From positions 4,588,001-4,652,000 of the forward strand of contig NZ_CP114065.1 of assembly GCF_027627575.1 (NCBI RefSeq): a DNA stretch of 64,000 nt. Reading direction: 5' to 3'. Positions 10,501-18,294 of the stretch are shown here, in pieces; position 1 is the stretch's first letter; every line of letters starts with the position of its first letter. A model generated the notes under the pieces. It ran no database searches, was not told the origin of the DNA, and worked only from the letters and a program-made list of their open reading frames with translations. Origin of the DNA: Kribbella sp. CA-293567. Its GTDB lineage: Bacteria > Actinomycetota > Actinomycetes > Propionibacteriales > Kribbellaceae. Position numbers and translations under genes: made by a program.

Positions 10501-12175
10501 GGTCCGAGTGGCCGGCGAGCACCGGTGGGCCGTGGTGGAAGACGTCGGTCGTCTGCGCGACGCACTCGGCGTGCCCTTCCCTCCTGGCGTGGCCGAGGCT
10601 CATGCGGAGCCGGTCGCCGATCCTCTGGGTGACCTGGTGTCGCGCTATGCCCGCACACATGGGCCGTTCCGAGCCATCGATCTGGCGACCCACCTCGGCA
10701 TCGGCGTCGCGGTCGTGACGGACACCTTGCGACGGTTGGGCGCGGCCGGACGAGTGGTCGAGGGCGAGTTCCTGCCGGGCGGAATCGCGCTGGAGTGGTG
10801 TGACAGCGAGATTCTTCGGCTGCTTCGCCGCCGGTCGCTGGCTGCGTTGCGCAAGGAAGTCGAACCGGTCGATCCAGCGGCGCTCGCTCGGTTCCTGCCT
10901 GCCTGGCAAGGCATCACGAGCAGTCGAGGCCGCGGGTACGACGTTCTGCTGGGCGCTGTCGAGCAACTGGCCGGGTGCGCAGTTCCCGCGTCGGCACTGG
11001 AGTCGATCGTGTTGCCATCGCGGGTGCCGGGATACCAGCCGTCGATGCTGGACGAACTGACGGCCACCGGTGAGGTGGTGTGGGCCGGATCAGGTTCGCT
11101 GCCGGGCACGGACGGCTGGGTCTCCCTGCATCTTGCCGACAACTCCGACCTCACACTGCCTGAGCCGGACCCTGCTTTCGAACTCGGTGAGACCCATCAA
11201 GCCGTGCTGGACGCATTGGCGGGCGGTGGCGCGTTCTTCTTCCGACAACTGAGCGATGTCGTCGGCTCCACGGCCGGAGTGGTCAACGACGAGACGCTGG
11301 TCGGCATTCTTTGGGACCTCGTCTGGGCAGGCCACCTGACGAACGACACCCTGGCACCGGTCCGATCTCTGGTCGGCGGTGGCCGAGGTAGCCACAAGGC
11401 GCGCCGCTCGACGCCTCGCGCCCGCCCCGGACGTGGCATGAGGCCCGGTCGAGCGGCGATGCCCACGCGAAGCGGACCACCGACGGCAGGCGGGCGATGG
11501 TCGTTGCTGCCGGAGCGCAACGAGGATGCGACTCGACGCGCCCATGCAGCGGCCGAGACGCTGCTGGATCGCTATGGGATCGTCACGCGAGGATCGGTGA
11601 TGACCGAGCGGACTCCGGGTGGGTTCGCGGCGGTCTACAAGTTGCTGAGCGCCTTCGAGGAGTCCGGGCGGTGCCGTCGTGGGTACTTCGTGGCTGGTCT
11701 CGGAGCGGCGCAGTTCGCGTTGCCCGGTGCGGTGGACCGGTTGCGGGCCATGGCTGATCTGCAGACCGGCGGGTCGGCAGGCAGTCGGGTCAAGGAGGAG
11801 CCGGCGGCGCGGGCCGTCGTACTGGCCGCCTCCGATCCGGCCAATCCCTACGGCGCTGCCCTCCCCTGGCCTGACCGCGAGAATGCCGGTGGGCACAGGC
11901 CAGGGCGGAAGGCCGGTGCGCTGGTGATGCTCGTCGACGGGAGATTGATCGTGTACGTGGAGCGGGGCGGGCGAACCGTGCTGAGCTTCACCGAGGATCC
12001 GGAGTTGCTGCAACCAGCGGTGGACGCGTTGGCACTCGCGATCAGGGATGGTCACCTGGGCAAACTCAGCGTGGAGACGGCCGACGGCGAGCAGGTGCGG
12101 CACACGGCTTTCGGGGATGCCTTGGCGAAGGCAGGCTTCCATGCGACGCCACGCGGCCTGCGGCTCCGGGCCTGA
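7598..12175 (+). CDS. lhr: Lhr-type ATP-dependent helicase
   Basis: Very large (1525 residues) superfamily 2 helicase, the usual size for actinobacterial Lhr, a 3'-5' DNA translocase and helicase that unwinds RNA:DNA hybrids. Motif I APTGSGKT is at residues 46-53, DEVH at about 169, GLSATVRP at about 205, then HHGSVSKEQR and the motif V/VI block ATSSLELGIDMG ... QRVGRAGHQVG. The Lhr core and C-terminal winged-helix repeats follow, with a basic linker near residue 1270. GTG 7598 is chosen because the frame upstream runs antisense through the lipoprotein gene. nei starts 3 bases after the stop; the same lhr-nei pair occurs in mycobacteria, where it is induced by mitomycin C. Confidence 0.93.
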   Translation: MQKSTALSRFSPATRAWFGDVFEAATPAQLEAWDAITAGRDALVVAPTGSGKTLAAFLWALDRLATIPPPEDPKLRCRVLYISPLKALAVDVERNLRAPLIGIRETARRLGEAPIEVEVAVRSGDTPANERRRFATKPSDVLITTPESLFLLLTSQGRESLRGVETIIIDEVHAVAGTKRGAHLALTLERLDALLPKPAQRIGLSATVRPVEEVARFLGGERTVKIVQPKFTKQWDLSVVVPVEDMAELANTEVETSGSAAGQPRHASIWPHVEENVFNLISSHRSTIVFSNSRRLAERLTARLNEIAAERAELELPEAGSPAEVMAQSGASLAAPPLIAKAHHGSVSKEQRALIEDDLKSGRLPCVVATSSLELGIDMGAVDLVIQVEAPPSVASGLQRVGRAGHQVGAVSRGVLFPKFRGDLVDTAVVVQRMRDGLIESLHIPANPLDVLAQQIVSIVALDTIDVNELYTLVRRCAPFATLPRSAYDGVLDMLSGRYPSDEFAELRPRIVFDRVSGEISGRPGAQRLAVTSGGTIPDRGLFGVFLVGETTNHRVGELDEEMVYESRVGDVFTLGASSWRIEDITHDRVLVSPAPGQPGRLPFWKGDAVGRPAELGAATGAFVRTMAALPPAKAIKRARDAGLDEYAANNLVAYLGEQREATGRVPDDITILVERFRDELGDWRVCIHSPYGGQVHGPWALAIAARLRERYGMDAQSVSGDDGIVLRLPETDEPPPGAELVLFDPAEIEDLVTAEVGGSALFAARFRECAARALLLPRRNPGKRSPLWQQRQKSAQLLSVASKYGSFPIVLETLREVLQDVYDLQALKDLLTGIGERRISVVEVETTDASPFAKSLLFGYVGAFMYEGDAPLAEKRAAALALDQGLLAELLGRTELRELLDAEVVLRTEAELQRLAEDRRARNAEGLFDVLRLVGPLSLSEAAQRCVDGSDAETWLTELAAARRVVRVRVAGEHRWAVVEDVGRLRDALGVPFPPGVAEAHAEPVADPLGDLVSRYARTHGPFRAIDLATHLGIGVAVVTDTLRRLGAAGRVVEGEFLPGGIALEWCDSEILRLLRRRSLAALRKEVEPVDPAALARFLPAWQGITSSRGRGYDVLLGAVEQLAGCAVPASALESIVLPSRVPGYQPSMLDELTATGEVVWAGSGSLPGTDGWVSLHLADNSDLTLPEPDPAFELGETHQAVLDALAGGGAFFFRQLSDVVGSTAGVVNDETLVGILWDLVWAGHLTNDTLAPVRSLVGGGRGSHKARRSTPRARPGRGMRPGRAAMPTRSGPPTAGGRWSLLPERNEDATRRAHAAAETLLDRYGIVTRGSVMTERTPGGFAAVYKLLSAFEESGRCRRGYFVAGLGAAQFALPGAVDRLRAMADLQTGGSAGSRVKEEPAARAVVLAASDPANPYGAALPWPDRENAGGHRPGRKAGALVMLVDGRLIVYVERGGRTVLSFTEDPELLQPAVDALALAIRDGHLGKLSVETADGEQVRHTAFGDALAKAGFHATPRGLRLRA

Positions 12176-12178
12176 GCC

Positions 12179-12988
12179 ATGCCTGAGGGAGATACCGTCT
12201 GGCGGGCCTGTAAGCGACTTGACCAAGCGCTCGGCGGGCAGGAGCTCACGCGTACGGACTTTCGCGTGCCGTCGCTGGCCACTACGGACCTCAGTGGGCA
12301 GAGCATGCTCAAGGTCGTTGCAAAGGGCAAACACCTGCTGATGCGGCTGTCGAATGGCGTGACGATCCACAGCCACTTCCGAATGGACGGCAGCTGGCAT
12401 CTATACCGGCCCGGTGAGTCCTGGAAGGGGGGCCCGGACTATCAGGTGAGGGCCGTTCTGGAGACCGCAGGGTGGGTGGCGGTGGGATATCGACTGCCGG
12501 TCCTGGAGTTGGTCGCAACCAAAGCTGAAGACACCGTGGTCGGCCACCTCGGCCCGGACCTGCTGTCTCCCGATTTCGATCGGTCGCTGGCGCTCGCCAA
12601 CCTCGCGGCCGAGCCCGAGCGAACGATCAGCGAAGCGCTGCTGGACCAGCGGAACCTGGCCGGAATCGGAAACTTCTACCGGGTAGAGGTCTGCTTCCTG
12701 CTCGGCATCCATCCCTGGCGTCCGGTGGCGTCCGTCGACCTACCGGCGGTCGTGGATCTCAGCAGACGGCTGATGAAGTCGAATCTACGGCACGCGGCGC
12801 AGGTCACCACCGGAGTCGATCGGCCTGGGCAGCGCTCCTACGTGTTCGAGCGGGCCGGCAAACCCTGCCGGCGGTGCAAGACGAAGATCCGGACCGCGCA
12901 GATCGGCGAGCCGCCGCGGGACCGGGTCAGCTTCTGGTGCCCGGCTTGCCAGCCGGAGGACCGAAATTCACCTGTGGACAGCCGCTGA
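12179..12988 (+). CDS. nei: Endonuclease VIII-like DNA glycosylase
   Basis: Removes oxidised pyrimidines and nicks the abasic site. 269 residues beginning MPEGDTVWRA: after Met removal Pro is the nucleophile and Glu the acid. Lys in VVAKGKHLLM and the helix-two-turn-helix region (LDQRNLAGIGNFYR) are present. The C-terminal zinc finger has CRRC and CPAC pairs (about residues 226-257). It lies 3 bases behind lhr, so the two are co-transcribed. Best match in style is mycobacterial Nei2, also paired with lhr. Confidence 0.93.
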   Translation: MPEGDTVWRACKRLDQALGGQELTRTDFRVPSLATTDLSGQSMLKVVAKGKHLLMRLSNGVTIHSHFRMDGSWHLYRPGESWKGGPDYQVRAVLETAGWVAVGYRLPVLELVATKAEDTVVGHLGPDLLSPDFDRSLALANLAAEPERTISEALLDQRNLAGIGNFYRVEVCFLLGIHPWRPVASVDLPAVVDLSRRLMKSNLRHAAQVTTGVDRPGQRSYVFERAGKPCRRCKTKIRTAQIGEPPRDRVSFWCPACQPEDRNSPVDSR

Positions 12989-13021
12989 TCCGGCGGAAAG
13001 ACGGATACCTTCCCTAATGAG

Positions 13022-13037
13022 TCGAACATGTGTTCGA
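13022..13037. promoter_or_regulatory. Perfect LexA box upstream of the DUF4262 gene
   Basis: TCGAACATGTGTTCGA is a complete 16-base palindrome identical to the actinobacterial LexA consensus TCGAAC-N4-GTTCGA. It lies 18 bases before the DUF4262 start and just after the nei stop, so it most likely controls a separate promoter for that gene. Confidence 0.85.
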
Positions 13038-13055
13038 GTTCGAGAGGAGAAGGTC

Positions 13056-13478
13056 ATGTGCGACATCTGCGGCGGCGTCGACAATCCTGAGTACCAGCAG
13101 CGCCTACTGGCCAACATCAAGCGCTTCGGCTGGACCGTCCAGTTCATCGAGGGCGACGAGGGCGGGCGCAATCCGGCGTACGCCTACACGCTCGGCCTGA
13201 GCTTGCACGGGCATCCGGAATTCATCACCTTCAACTGCCATCCAGAACTGGCCGCGCGCGAGCTCCAGCCATTCGCCGAAGCGGTGTTCGCCGGGCGGCA
13301 GTTCGCGGAGGGCGACGACCTCACCGACCTCTTCACGCCTCGACTGCTCCAGATGCCGGACTCGATGACGCATCTCTACACGGCCAACATCATGTTCAGG
13401 CGGCCTGCCGACCCGCCGATCCAGGCACTGCAGATCGTCTGGCCGACCAGGACACCGTGGCTGGAGAGCGGACGATGA
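13056..13478 (+). CDS. DUF4262 protein, SOS-controlled
   Basis: 140 residues starting MCDICGGVDNPEYQQRLLAN, followed by the DUF4262 core (GWTVQFIEGDEGGRNPAYAY TLGL type) and a C-terminal ANIMFRRPADPPIQALQIVW segment. Function of the family is unknown. ATG 13056 is chosen over the in-frame ATG at 13017 because GAGAGGAGAAGG precedes it and because the earlier start would overlap the LexA box. The location directly after lhr-nei and the perfect LexA box point to a damage-response role, which is inference. The stop overlaps an ATG (ATGA at 13475), but the frame that follows runs antisense into clgR and has no separate support. Confidence 0.85.
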   Translation: MCDICGGVDNPEYQQRLLANIKRFGWTVQFIEGDEGGRNPAYAYTLGLSLHGHPEFITFNCHPELAARELQPFAEAVFAGRQFAEGDDLTDLFTPRLLQMPDSMTHLYTANIMFRRPADPPIQALQIVWPTRTPWLESGR

Positions 13479-13501
13479 GCATCCGCGAGCTGCGGCCGTC
13501 G

Positions 13502-13792
13502 TCAAGCCGCGGAGGCAACGACCTGGGGCTCGATGACCGAGTGCGCCAGGACCAGTGCCTCTTCCCGCGCCAGATCTTCGCTCACTTCGGCGAAAACCGT
13601 GGACAGCGGCACATCCAGCGCCGTGCAGATCGCGGCGAGCAGCTCGCTCGACGCTTCCTTCTGCCCGCGCTCGACCTCCGAGAGGTAGCCCAGGCTGACC
13701 CGGGCATCGGCAGACACCTCGCGCAGAGTGCGCCCCTGGCGCAGCCGCTTGCGCCGCAGGACGTCGCCAAGAAGGCCACGAACCAGCACCAT
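13502..13792 (-). CDS. clgR: ClgR-type helix-turn-helix regulator
   Basis: 96-residue XRE-family protein: HTH at about residues 10-65 (TLREVSADARVSLGYLSEVE) and a short C-terminal tail ending VVASAA, a hydrophobic end typical of a Clp-degraded protein. ClgR activates clp protease and other stress genes in actinobacteria. ATG 13792 has a GGGAG site upstream. The order pgsA-cinA-clgR is the conserved actinobacterial arrangement and supports the name. Confidence 0.88.
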   Translation of the reverse strand: MVLVRGLLGDVLRRKRLRQGRTLREVSADARVSLGYLSEVERGQKEASSELLAAICTALDVPLSTVFAEVSEDLAREEALVLAHSVIEPQVVASAA

Positions 13793-13955
13793 GAGGTTTC
13801 TCCCTTCCGCCTGTCGGACCGAACCTACTCGCACCGTAGCTCGACCGTGGAGACCAACGGTACCCGTTGCCGGGTCACTACTCCTCGCAATGTCCAGCTT
13901 CGGTGCGCCGTGCCAGTCTGCCTTACCTGTTCCCATGGTGGTCTCAACACCCCGA

Positions 13956-14519
13956 TCAGGCCAGTTCTTCCGCGACCAGCTCGGCGGCCAGCTCCAGCAC
14001 GGCCCGCACACTCCCCTGCCGGACCGCTGCTCGATCTCCGCTCAAGGCCAACTTGCGCACGCGTACTACGTCCGGTCCGGCCACCGCGACATAGACGGTG
14101 CCGGCTTCGATACCAGCCTGAGGATCAGGCCCAGCCACACCTGTCGTGGCCAGCCCATAGACAGCCCCGAGCCGCTCTCGCACTCCCGTGGCCAGAGCCG
14201 CGGCGGTGTCCGGGTGCACCGGGCCCACAACGGCTAGGAGGTCTGCTGGGACGCCTGCGAGGGTTGCCTTCAGATCGGTGGCGTACACGACCACTCCGCC
14301 CCGGTAGACGGCCGAGACACCTGGCACGTCTGTCAGTGCGGCGCCCACCAGACCGCCGGTCAGAGATTCTGCTGTCGCCAGCGTCTGCCCGCGCTCCTTC
14401 AGCCGCGCAACCAGCTTCACCAGGACCTCGGAGGCCGCCACGGCTTCTGCAGCAGCCGTGGCCTTGGCCCTGGCGTTGCTGTCGTCGGGGTCGGGGTCGG
14501 GGTCGCTGTCAGAGCTCAT
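13956..14519 (-). CDS. cinA: CinA C-terminal domain protein (PncC-type NMN amidohydrolase)
   Basis: 187 residues consisting only of the CinA/PncC domain, which deamidates nicotinamide mononucleotide. ATAESLTGGLVGAALTDVPG and ATTGVAGPDPQAGIEAGTVY are the family signatures. The N-terminus has an Asp-Pro run (SDSDPDPDPDD) encoded by a GGGGTC-type repeat that could vary in length. Overlaps pgsA by 4 bases (ATGA), so it is in the rimO-pgsA operon. Confidence 0.88.
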   Translation of the reverse strand: MSSDSDPDPDPDDSNARAKATAAAEAVAASEVLVKLVARLKERGQTLATAESLTGGLVGAALTDVPGVSAVYRGGVVVYATDLKATLAGVPADLLAVVGPVHPDTAAALATGVRERLGAVYGLATTGVAGPDPQAGIEAGTVYVAVAGPDVVRVRKLALSGDRAAVRQGSVRAVLELAAELVAEELA

Positions 14520-15139
14520 GGCAGAGGGCGTTTGGCCGCGGCCCGAAGCCGGAGGGCCCGGCCGACGTAGTCGAGGCCCGTGACGATCGTGACCAGGACA
14601 GCGGCCGCCATGAAGGCGACGGCCGTCCAGTGCAGGACTGCGACCGAGTGCCAAGGAAGGAGGTAGAGGCCGAGTGCGATCGCTTGCAGGACCGTCTTCA
14701 GCTTGCCGCCGCGGCTGGCCGGCATCACGCCGTGCCGGATCACCCAGAAGCGGAGGGCGGTGACTCCCCATTCGCGGACCAGCACGACGACGGTGACCCA
14801 CCAAGGCAGGTCACCGAGGATCGACAGGCCGATGAACGCCGCGCCGGTGAGTGCTTTGTCGGCGATCGGGTCGGCGATCTTGCCGAAGTTGGTCACCATG
14901 TTCCAGCGGCGCGCGATGTCGCCGTCGAACCGATCGGTGACGATCGCGACCAGGAAGGCGGTGGCTGCGAGCAGCCGGTTGCCATCGCCGGCACCGGCGT
15001 CACGGAGCAACAGCCAGACGAACAGCGGCACCAGCACCAGTCGCAGTACCGTCAGCGCGTTCGCCACATTCCAGGCGCTGGGCGCGCTGAGCGGACCGGC
15101 TGCGGCGTGCGGCACCGGGTTCGTCGGCGGGATCGTCAC
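14516..15139 (-). CDS. pgsA: CDP-diacylglycerol-glycerol-3-phosphate phosphatidyltransferase
   Basis: Integral membrane enzyme of phosphatidylglycerol synthesis, 207 residues. The CDP-alcohol phosphotransferase motif is complete: Asp69, Asp72-Gly73, Ala76-Arg77, Gly86, Asp90 and Asp94. About five membrane spans follow the hydrophobicity. GTG 15139 overlaps the rimO stop by 4 bases (GTGA). Position between rimO and cinA matches PgsA3-type genes of actinobacteria; the exact substrate (glycerol-3-phosphate or another) is inferred from that. Confidence 0.88.
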   Translation of the reverse strand: MTIPPTNPVPHAAAGPLSAPSAWNVANALTVLRLVLVPLFVWLLLRDAGAGDGNRLLAATAFLVAIVTDRFDGDIARRWNMVTNFGKIADPIADKALTGAAFIGLSILGDLPWWVTVVVLVREWGVTALRFWVIRHGVMPASRGGKLKTVLQAIALGLYLLPWHSVAVLHWTAVAFMAAAVLVTIVTGLDYVGRALRLRAAAKRPLP

Positions 15140-16686
15140 GCGGTCAGGTTAGCTGCCGGAACACCCTCTCGGGTGCGCACCTGCGCGGCGAACGCGGCTA
15201 CCAGGTCGACTCCCTCGCTGTCCACCACCTCGGCAGTGACCAGATCACCGATGGCGAGATCCGCCGGGAAACCGGTCAGCGTGGTCGAGCCGTCGACCTC
15301 GGGTCCCTGGTGGGCCGCACGTCCCTCGGCGGTGTCGCCGTCGATGGACTCGATCAGGATCTCGACGACCTCGCCGATCCGGGCCTCGGCCCGCGTCGAC
15401 GTCAGATCCTCGGCGAGGCGGGTCACCCGGTCCAGGCGGGCCGCGATGGTGTCCTCGTCCAGCTTGCCGTCGTAGGTCTCGGCCTCGGTGCCGTCCTCGT
15501 CCGAGTAGCCGAACACACCGATCGCGTCGAGACCGGCGCGAGAAAGGAAGTCGCAGAGAATGTCCACATCCTCCTCGGTCTCCCCCGGGAAGCCAACGAT
15601 CACGTTGCTCCGGATGCCGGCCGTCGGCGCCTGCGCGCGGACCTGGCCGATCAGTTCGAGGAAGCGCTCGGAGTCACCGAAGCGACGCATGCGGCGCAGC
15701 AGCGGGCCGGACGCGTGCTGGAAGGAGAGGTCGAAGTACGGGACCACGCCAGGGGTCGATGCCATCGCGGTGATCAGCGTCGGGCGCATCTCGGCCGGCT
15801 GCAGGTACGAGACGCGTACGCGGGTCAGGCCGGGGACCTCGGCGATCTCCGCGACCAGCGTTTCGAGCAGGCGCAGGTCGCCCAGATCCTTGCCGTACGA
15901 GGTGGAGTTCTCGGAGACCAGGAAGACCTCACGAACCCCGTTCTCGGCGAGCCAGTGGGCCTCGCCGAGCACCTCGGTCGGGCGGCGCGAGACGAAGGCG
16001 CCGCGGAAGACCGGGATGGCGCAGAACGCGCAGCGGCGGTCACAGCCGGAGGCAAGCTTCAACGGAGCCATGGGGCCGCCGTCGAGCCGGCGCCGCATGA
16101 CGCGCGGACCGCTGGCCGGCGCGGAGGCGAGATCCGGCGCATCGATGGTCAGTTCGGCCGGGTCGGAGGCCTTGAGCGTGCGTCCCTTGAGGCCTTGCTC
16201 GTTCGCCGGTGCGTCGCCGTGACCAGGCACGGAAACGCCGTGGGCGCTCGCCCGGTCGGCGGGAGCCAGCGGAAGGAGCTTGCGGCGATCGCGCGGGACG
16301 TGTGACTCGTGCTTGGTTCCGGCCAGGATCGAGCGGAGCTTGTCGGAGATGTTCGCGTAGTCGTCGAAGCCGAGCACCGCGTCCGTCTCCGGGAGCGCCT
16401 CGGCCAACTGCTCGCCGTACCGCTCAGCCAGGCAACCGACGGCCACAACGGCCTGGGTGCGACCGGAGTCCTTGTAGTCGGAAGCGGCCAGCAGGGTGTC
16501 GACCGAGTCCTTCTTGGCGGCCTCGACGAACCCGCAGGTGTTCACCACCACGGTGTCGGCCTCGGCGGCGTCCTCGACGAGCCGGAACCCTCCAGCCTCT
16601 AGCCGGCCGGCCAGTTCCTCGGAGTCAACGTCGTTGCGAGCACAGCCCAGCGTGACCAGGGCGACGGTGGTGGGAGTCGTAGTCAT
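15136..16686 (-). CDS. rimO: Ribosomal protein uS12 methylthiotransferase RimO
   Basis: Radical SAM enzyme that methylthiolates an aspartate of ribosomal protein S12. N-terminal MTTase domain has the three cluster Cys residues (LGCARN, NTCGF, VGCLAERYG); the radical SAM cluster is CDRRCAFC at residues 215-222, and a TRAM domain closes the 516-residue protein. Compared with the usual 430-450 residues, about 65 extra residues lie between the two domains (around DRRKLLPLAPADRASAHG). ATG 16686 is chosen over earlier in-frame starts because the protein begins there in the family style. Confidence 0.93.
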   Translation of the reverse strand: MTTTPTTVALVTLGCARNDVDSEELAGRLEAGGFRLVEDAAEADTVVVNTCGFVEAAKKDSVDTLLAASDYKDSGRTQAVVAVGCLAERYGEQLAEALPETDAVLGFDDYANISDKLRSILAGTKHESHVPRDRRKLLPLAPADRASAHGVSVPGHGDAPANEQGLKGRTLKASDPAELTIDAPDLASAPASGPRVMRRRLDGGPMAPLKLASGCDRRCAFCAIPVFRGAFVSRRPTEVLGEAHWLAENGVREVFLVSENSTSYGKDLGDLRLLETLVAEIAEVPGLTRVRVSYLQPAEMRPTLITAMASTPGVVPYFDLSFQHASGPLLRRMRRFGDSERFLELIGQVRAQAPTAGIRSNVIVGFPGETEEDVDILCDFLSRAGLDAIGVFGYSDEDGTEAETYDGKLDEDTIAARLDRVTRLAEDLTSTRAEARIGEVVEILIESIDGDTAEGRAAHQGPEVDGSTTLTGFPADLAIGDLVTAEVVDSEGVDLVAAFAAQVRTREGVPAANLTA

Positions 16687-16984
16687 CACCCCCGAGTATG
16701 ACCCCTTCGCTGAGCGCATCGAAATCAACCACCACCGAACCCACGCCGCACGGAAGGAGTGAGCTCAAGAACCCGCCGAGTGTGGCCCTCGATCGTCTGA
16801 ACCCGCCTCCAGTGGCCCTGGGTCTCGTTCCGCGACGACTACCGGGGTGGGCGCGCGACGGGCGGGCTAGCGGGCTGGCAGGGCGGTTGGGTAACTCGAT
16901 GGCCTGTGGCGTCACCGGTTTCGTGGCGGGTTCGCGCGTGTGGCGCGCCACAACGGATGCGGATGCCGATGGTTGCCCGTCGGC

Positions 16985-17347
16985 CACGCTTCCGTCGCGG
17001 AGCAGTTGCCGGAGTGGACCGCGCTTCCGCGGAGCAGTCGCCCGAGTGGGCGCGGTTCTGTCGCGGAGCAGTTGCCGGAGTAGGCGCGGTTCCGTGGCAG
17101 AGCAGATATCGGAGTGGACCGCGCTTCCGTGGCAGAGCAGATGCCGGAGTGGACCGTCCTGCCGTGGCAGAGCAGTTGCCGGAGTGGAACGCGCTTCCGT
17201 GGCGGAGCAGTTGCCGGAGTGGACCGTCCTGCCGTCGCGCAGCAGATGCCGGAGTGGACCGACCTGCCGTCGCGCAGCAGATGCCGGAGTGGAACGTCCT
17301 GCCGTCACGCAGCAGATGCCGGAGTGGAACGTCCTGCCGTCGCAGAA
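16985..17347. repeat. 35-bp tandem repeat array, about ten copies
   Basis: The core GGAGTGG recurs at 17011, 17043 (as CGAGTGG), 17077, 17111, 17146, 17181, 17216, 17251, 17286 and 17321. The last seven are exactly 35 bases apart, the earlier ones 32-34. A typical unit reads GGAGTGGAACGTCCTGCCGT, then 15 bases ending CAGATGCC. Copies differ at fixed positions (TTGCC/ATGCC, GACC/GAAC). The period is not a multiple of three, and the frames on both strands are open only because the sequence is GC-rich, so coding is unlikely. It fills most of the 754-base gap between the RodZ-like gene and rimO. Nothing else is seen at 16687-16984. Confidence 0.85.
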
Positions 17348-17368
17348 GGTTGCAGGGCGGCGTGGGGG

Positions 17369-17475
17369 TCAGTCCTCGGGAGTTGCCGTTTCCGGTGCGA
17401 GGGTCAGCTTCGGGGACTGCGATCTCCGGCGGAGAGGAGATCAGTCCTCGGGGACTGCGATCTTGCCGGCGGGGA
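17369..17475. repeat. Partial tandem copies of the RodZ-like gene 3' end
   Basis: The last codons of the neighbouring gene plus stop (about 17440-17475, TCAGTCCTCGGGGACTGCG) are followed downstream by two diverged copies, at about 17403-17432 and 17369-17396. The middle copy shares CGGGGACTGCGATCT exactly. The copies lie after the stop codon and appear to be replication-slippage products next to the 35-bp array. Confidence 0.6.
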
Positions 17476-18202
17476 GGATGGTGAAGCGTTTGGAGGGGGG
17501 TGTGGTTTTGGTGCCGTTGATGAAGACGGTGATGTTGGTGCCGTTTTCCAGGGTGACGCGGATCTCGCCGGCGTAGTTGATGGTTTGGGTCGAGCCGGGG
17601 CCGAGGACACCTTGGAAGAGTTTGAGGTTCTTGGAGTTGCGGATGGTGATGTAGGAGCCGTCGCCGCGGGCGGTGAGGACCAGTTTGGTGCGGAGCGGGG
17701 TGGCGGGCTTGGCCGGCTGCACAGGGGAGGTCGGCCTGATCGGGGCCTTGGCGGTGGGTTTGGGGGCGGGAGTGGTCACCACGGGGGTCGGGGAGGTCTT
17801 CGAGGCGTTGGCTTCGACGTCGCTGGGGAGGGTGAAGAGGCGCACCATGCCCCAGCCCATCAGGCCCACCAGGATCGCGCCCAGGACGACCGCCCAGCGT
17901 GGGCGGGCGGGGTGCAGGGTGGGACGTCTGGAGGTGGCCCGCTCTTCGCGACGGGTCCGGTCCGGCTGGGACGCCGGGTGGGTCTCGTCGAACTTCGCCA
18001 GCAGGGCTTCCGGATCGGTCTTGACCACACGGGCGATCGCCCGGATGTGACCGCGCGCGTAGAAGTTTCCGCCGCAGCGGGAGAAGTCGTCGGCCTCCAT
18101 GGCGGCGAGCAGTCCGGATCTGATCCGGGTCGAGGAGCTCAACTGCTCGATCGTCAGGCCGGCCCGTTCGCGGACCGCCGTGAGCTCGCTGCCGATGCTC
18201 AC
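17441..18202 (-). CDS. RodZ-like HTH membrane protein
   Basis: 253 residues. A cytoplasmic helix-turn-helix of the RodZ type occupies about residues 1-70 (LTAVRERAGLTIEQLSSSTR, NFYARGHIRAIARV), followed by a basic linker, one membrane span (WAVVLGAILVGLMGWGMV) near residue 110, a Pro/Thr-rich stalk and a DUF4115-like outer domain. RodZ links MreB-type cytoskeleton to the wall in other bacteria; the role here is inferred. GTG 18202 follows an AGGTGG site; an earlier start would add about 18 residues. Neighbour of ftsK and rimO, as in other actinobacteria. Confidence 0.8.
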   Translation of the reverse strand: MSIGSELTAVRERAGLTIEQLSSSTRIRSGLLAAMEADDFSRCGGNFYARGHIRAIARVVKTDPEALLAKFDETHPASQPDRTRREERATSRRPTLHPARPRWAVVLGAILVGLMGWGMVRLFTLPSDVEANASKTSPTPVVTTPAPKPTAKAPIRPTSPVQPAKPATPLRTKLVLTARGDGSYITIRNSKNLKLFQGVLGPGSTQTINYAGEIRVTLENGTNITVFINGTKTTPPSKRFTILPAGKIAVPED

Positions 18203-18294
18203 GCCCCACCACCTCTCCACCGTCTTTGTGTCTGGTCGCCGGTCCGCCGACGTCACACAGTCAACGGCATTGGCGCGACGGGGTCACGCAAGGC

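Noticed and set aside
13475..15475. Plus-strand frame starting with ATGA overlap after DUF4262
   Set aside because: After about ten codons it is antisense to clgR, cinA and pgsA, and its sequence resembles no protein. The ATGA overlap may be chance or a relic.
16985..17347. CRISPR array
   Set aside because: Repeats are contiguous and the whole unit is repeated; there are no unique spacers and no cas genes.
16698..17576. Long open frames on both strands across the repeat array
   Set aside because: All frames are open because the repeat has few stop triplets; the 35-base period shifts frame each unit, no ribosome site is seen, and the frames run into real genes.
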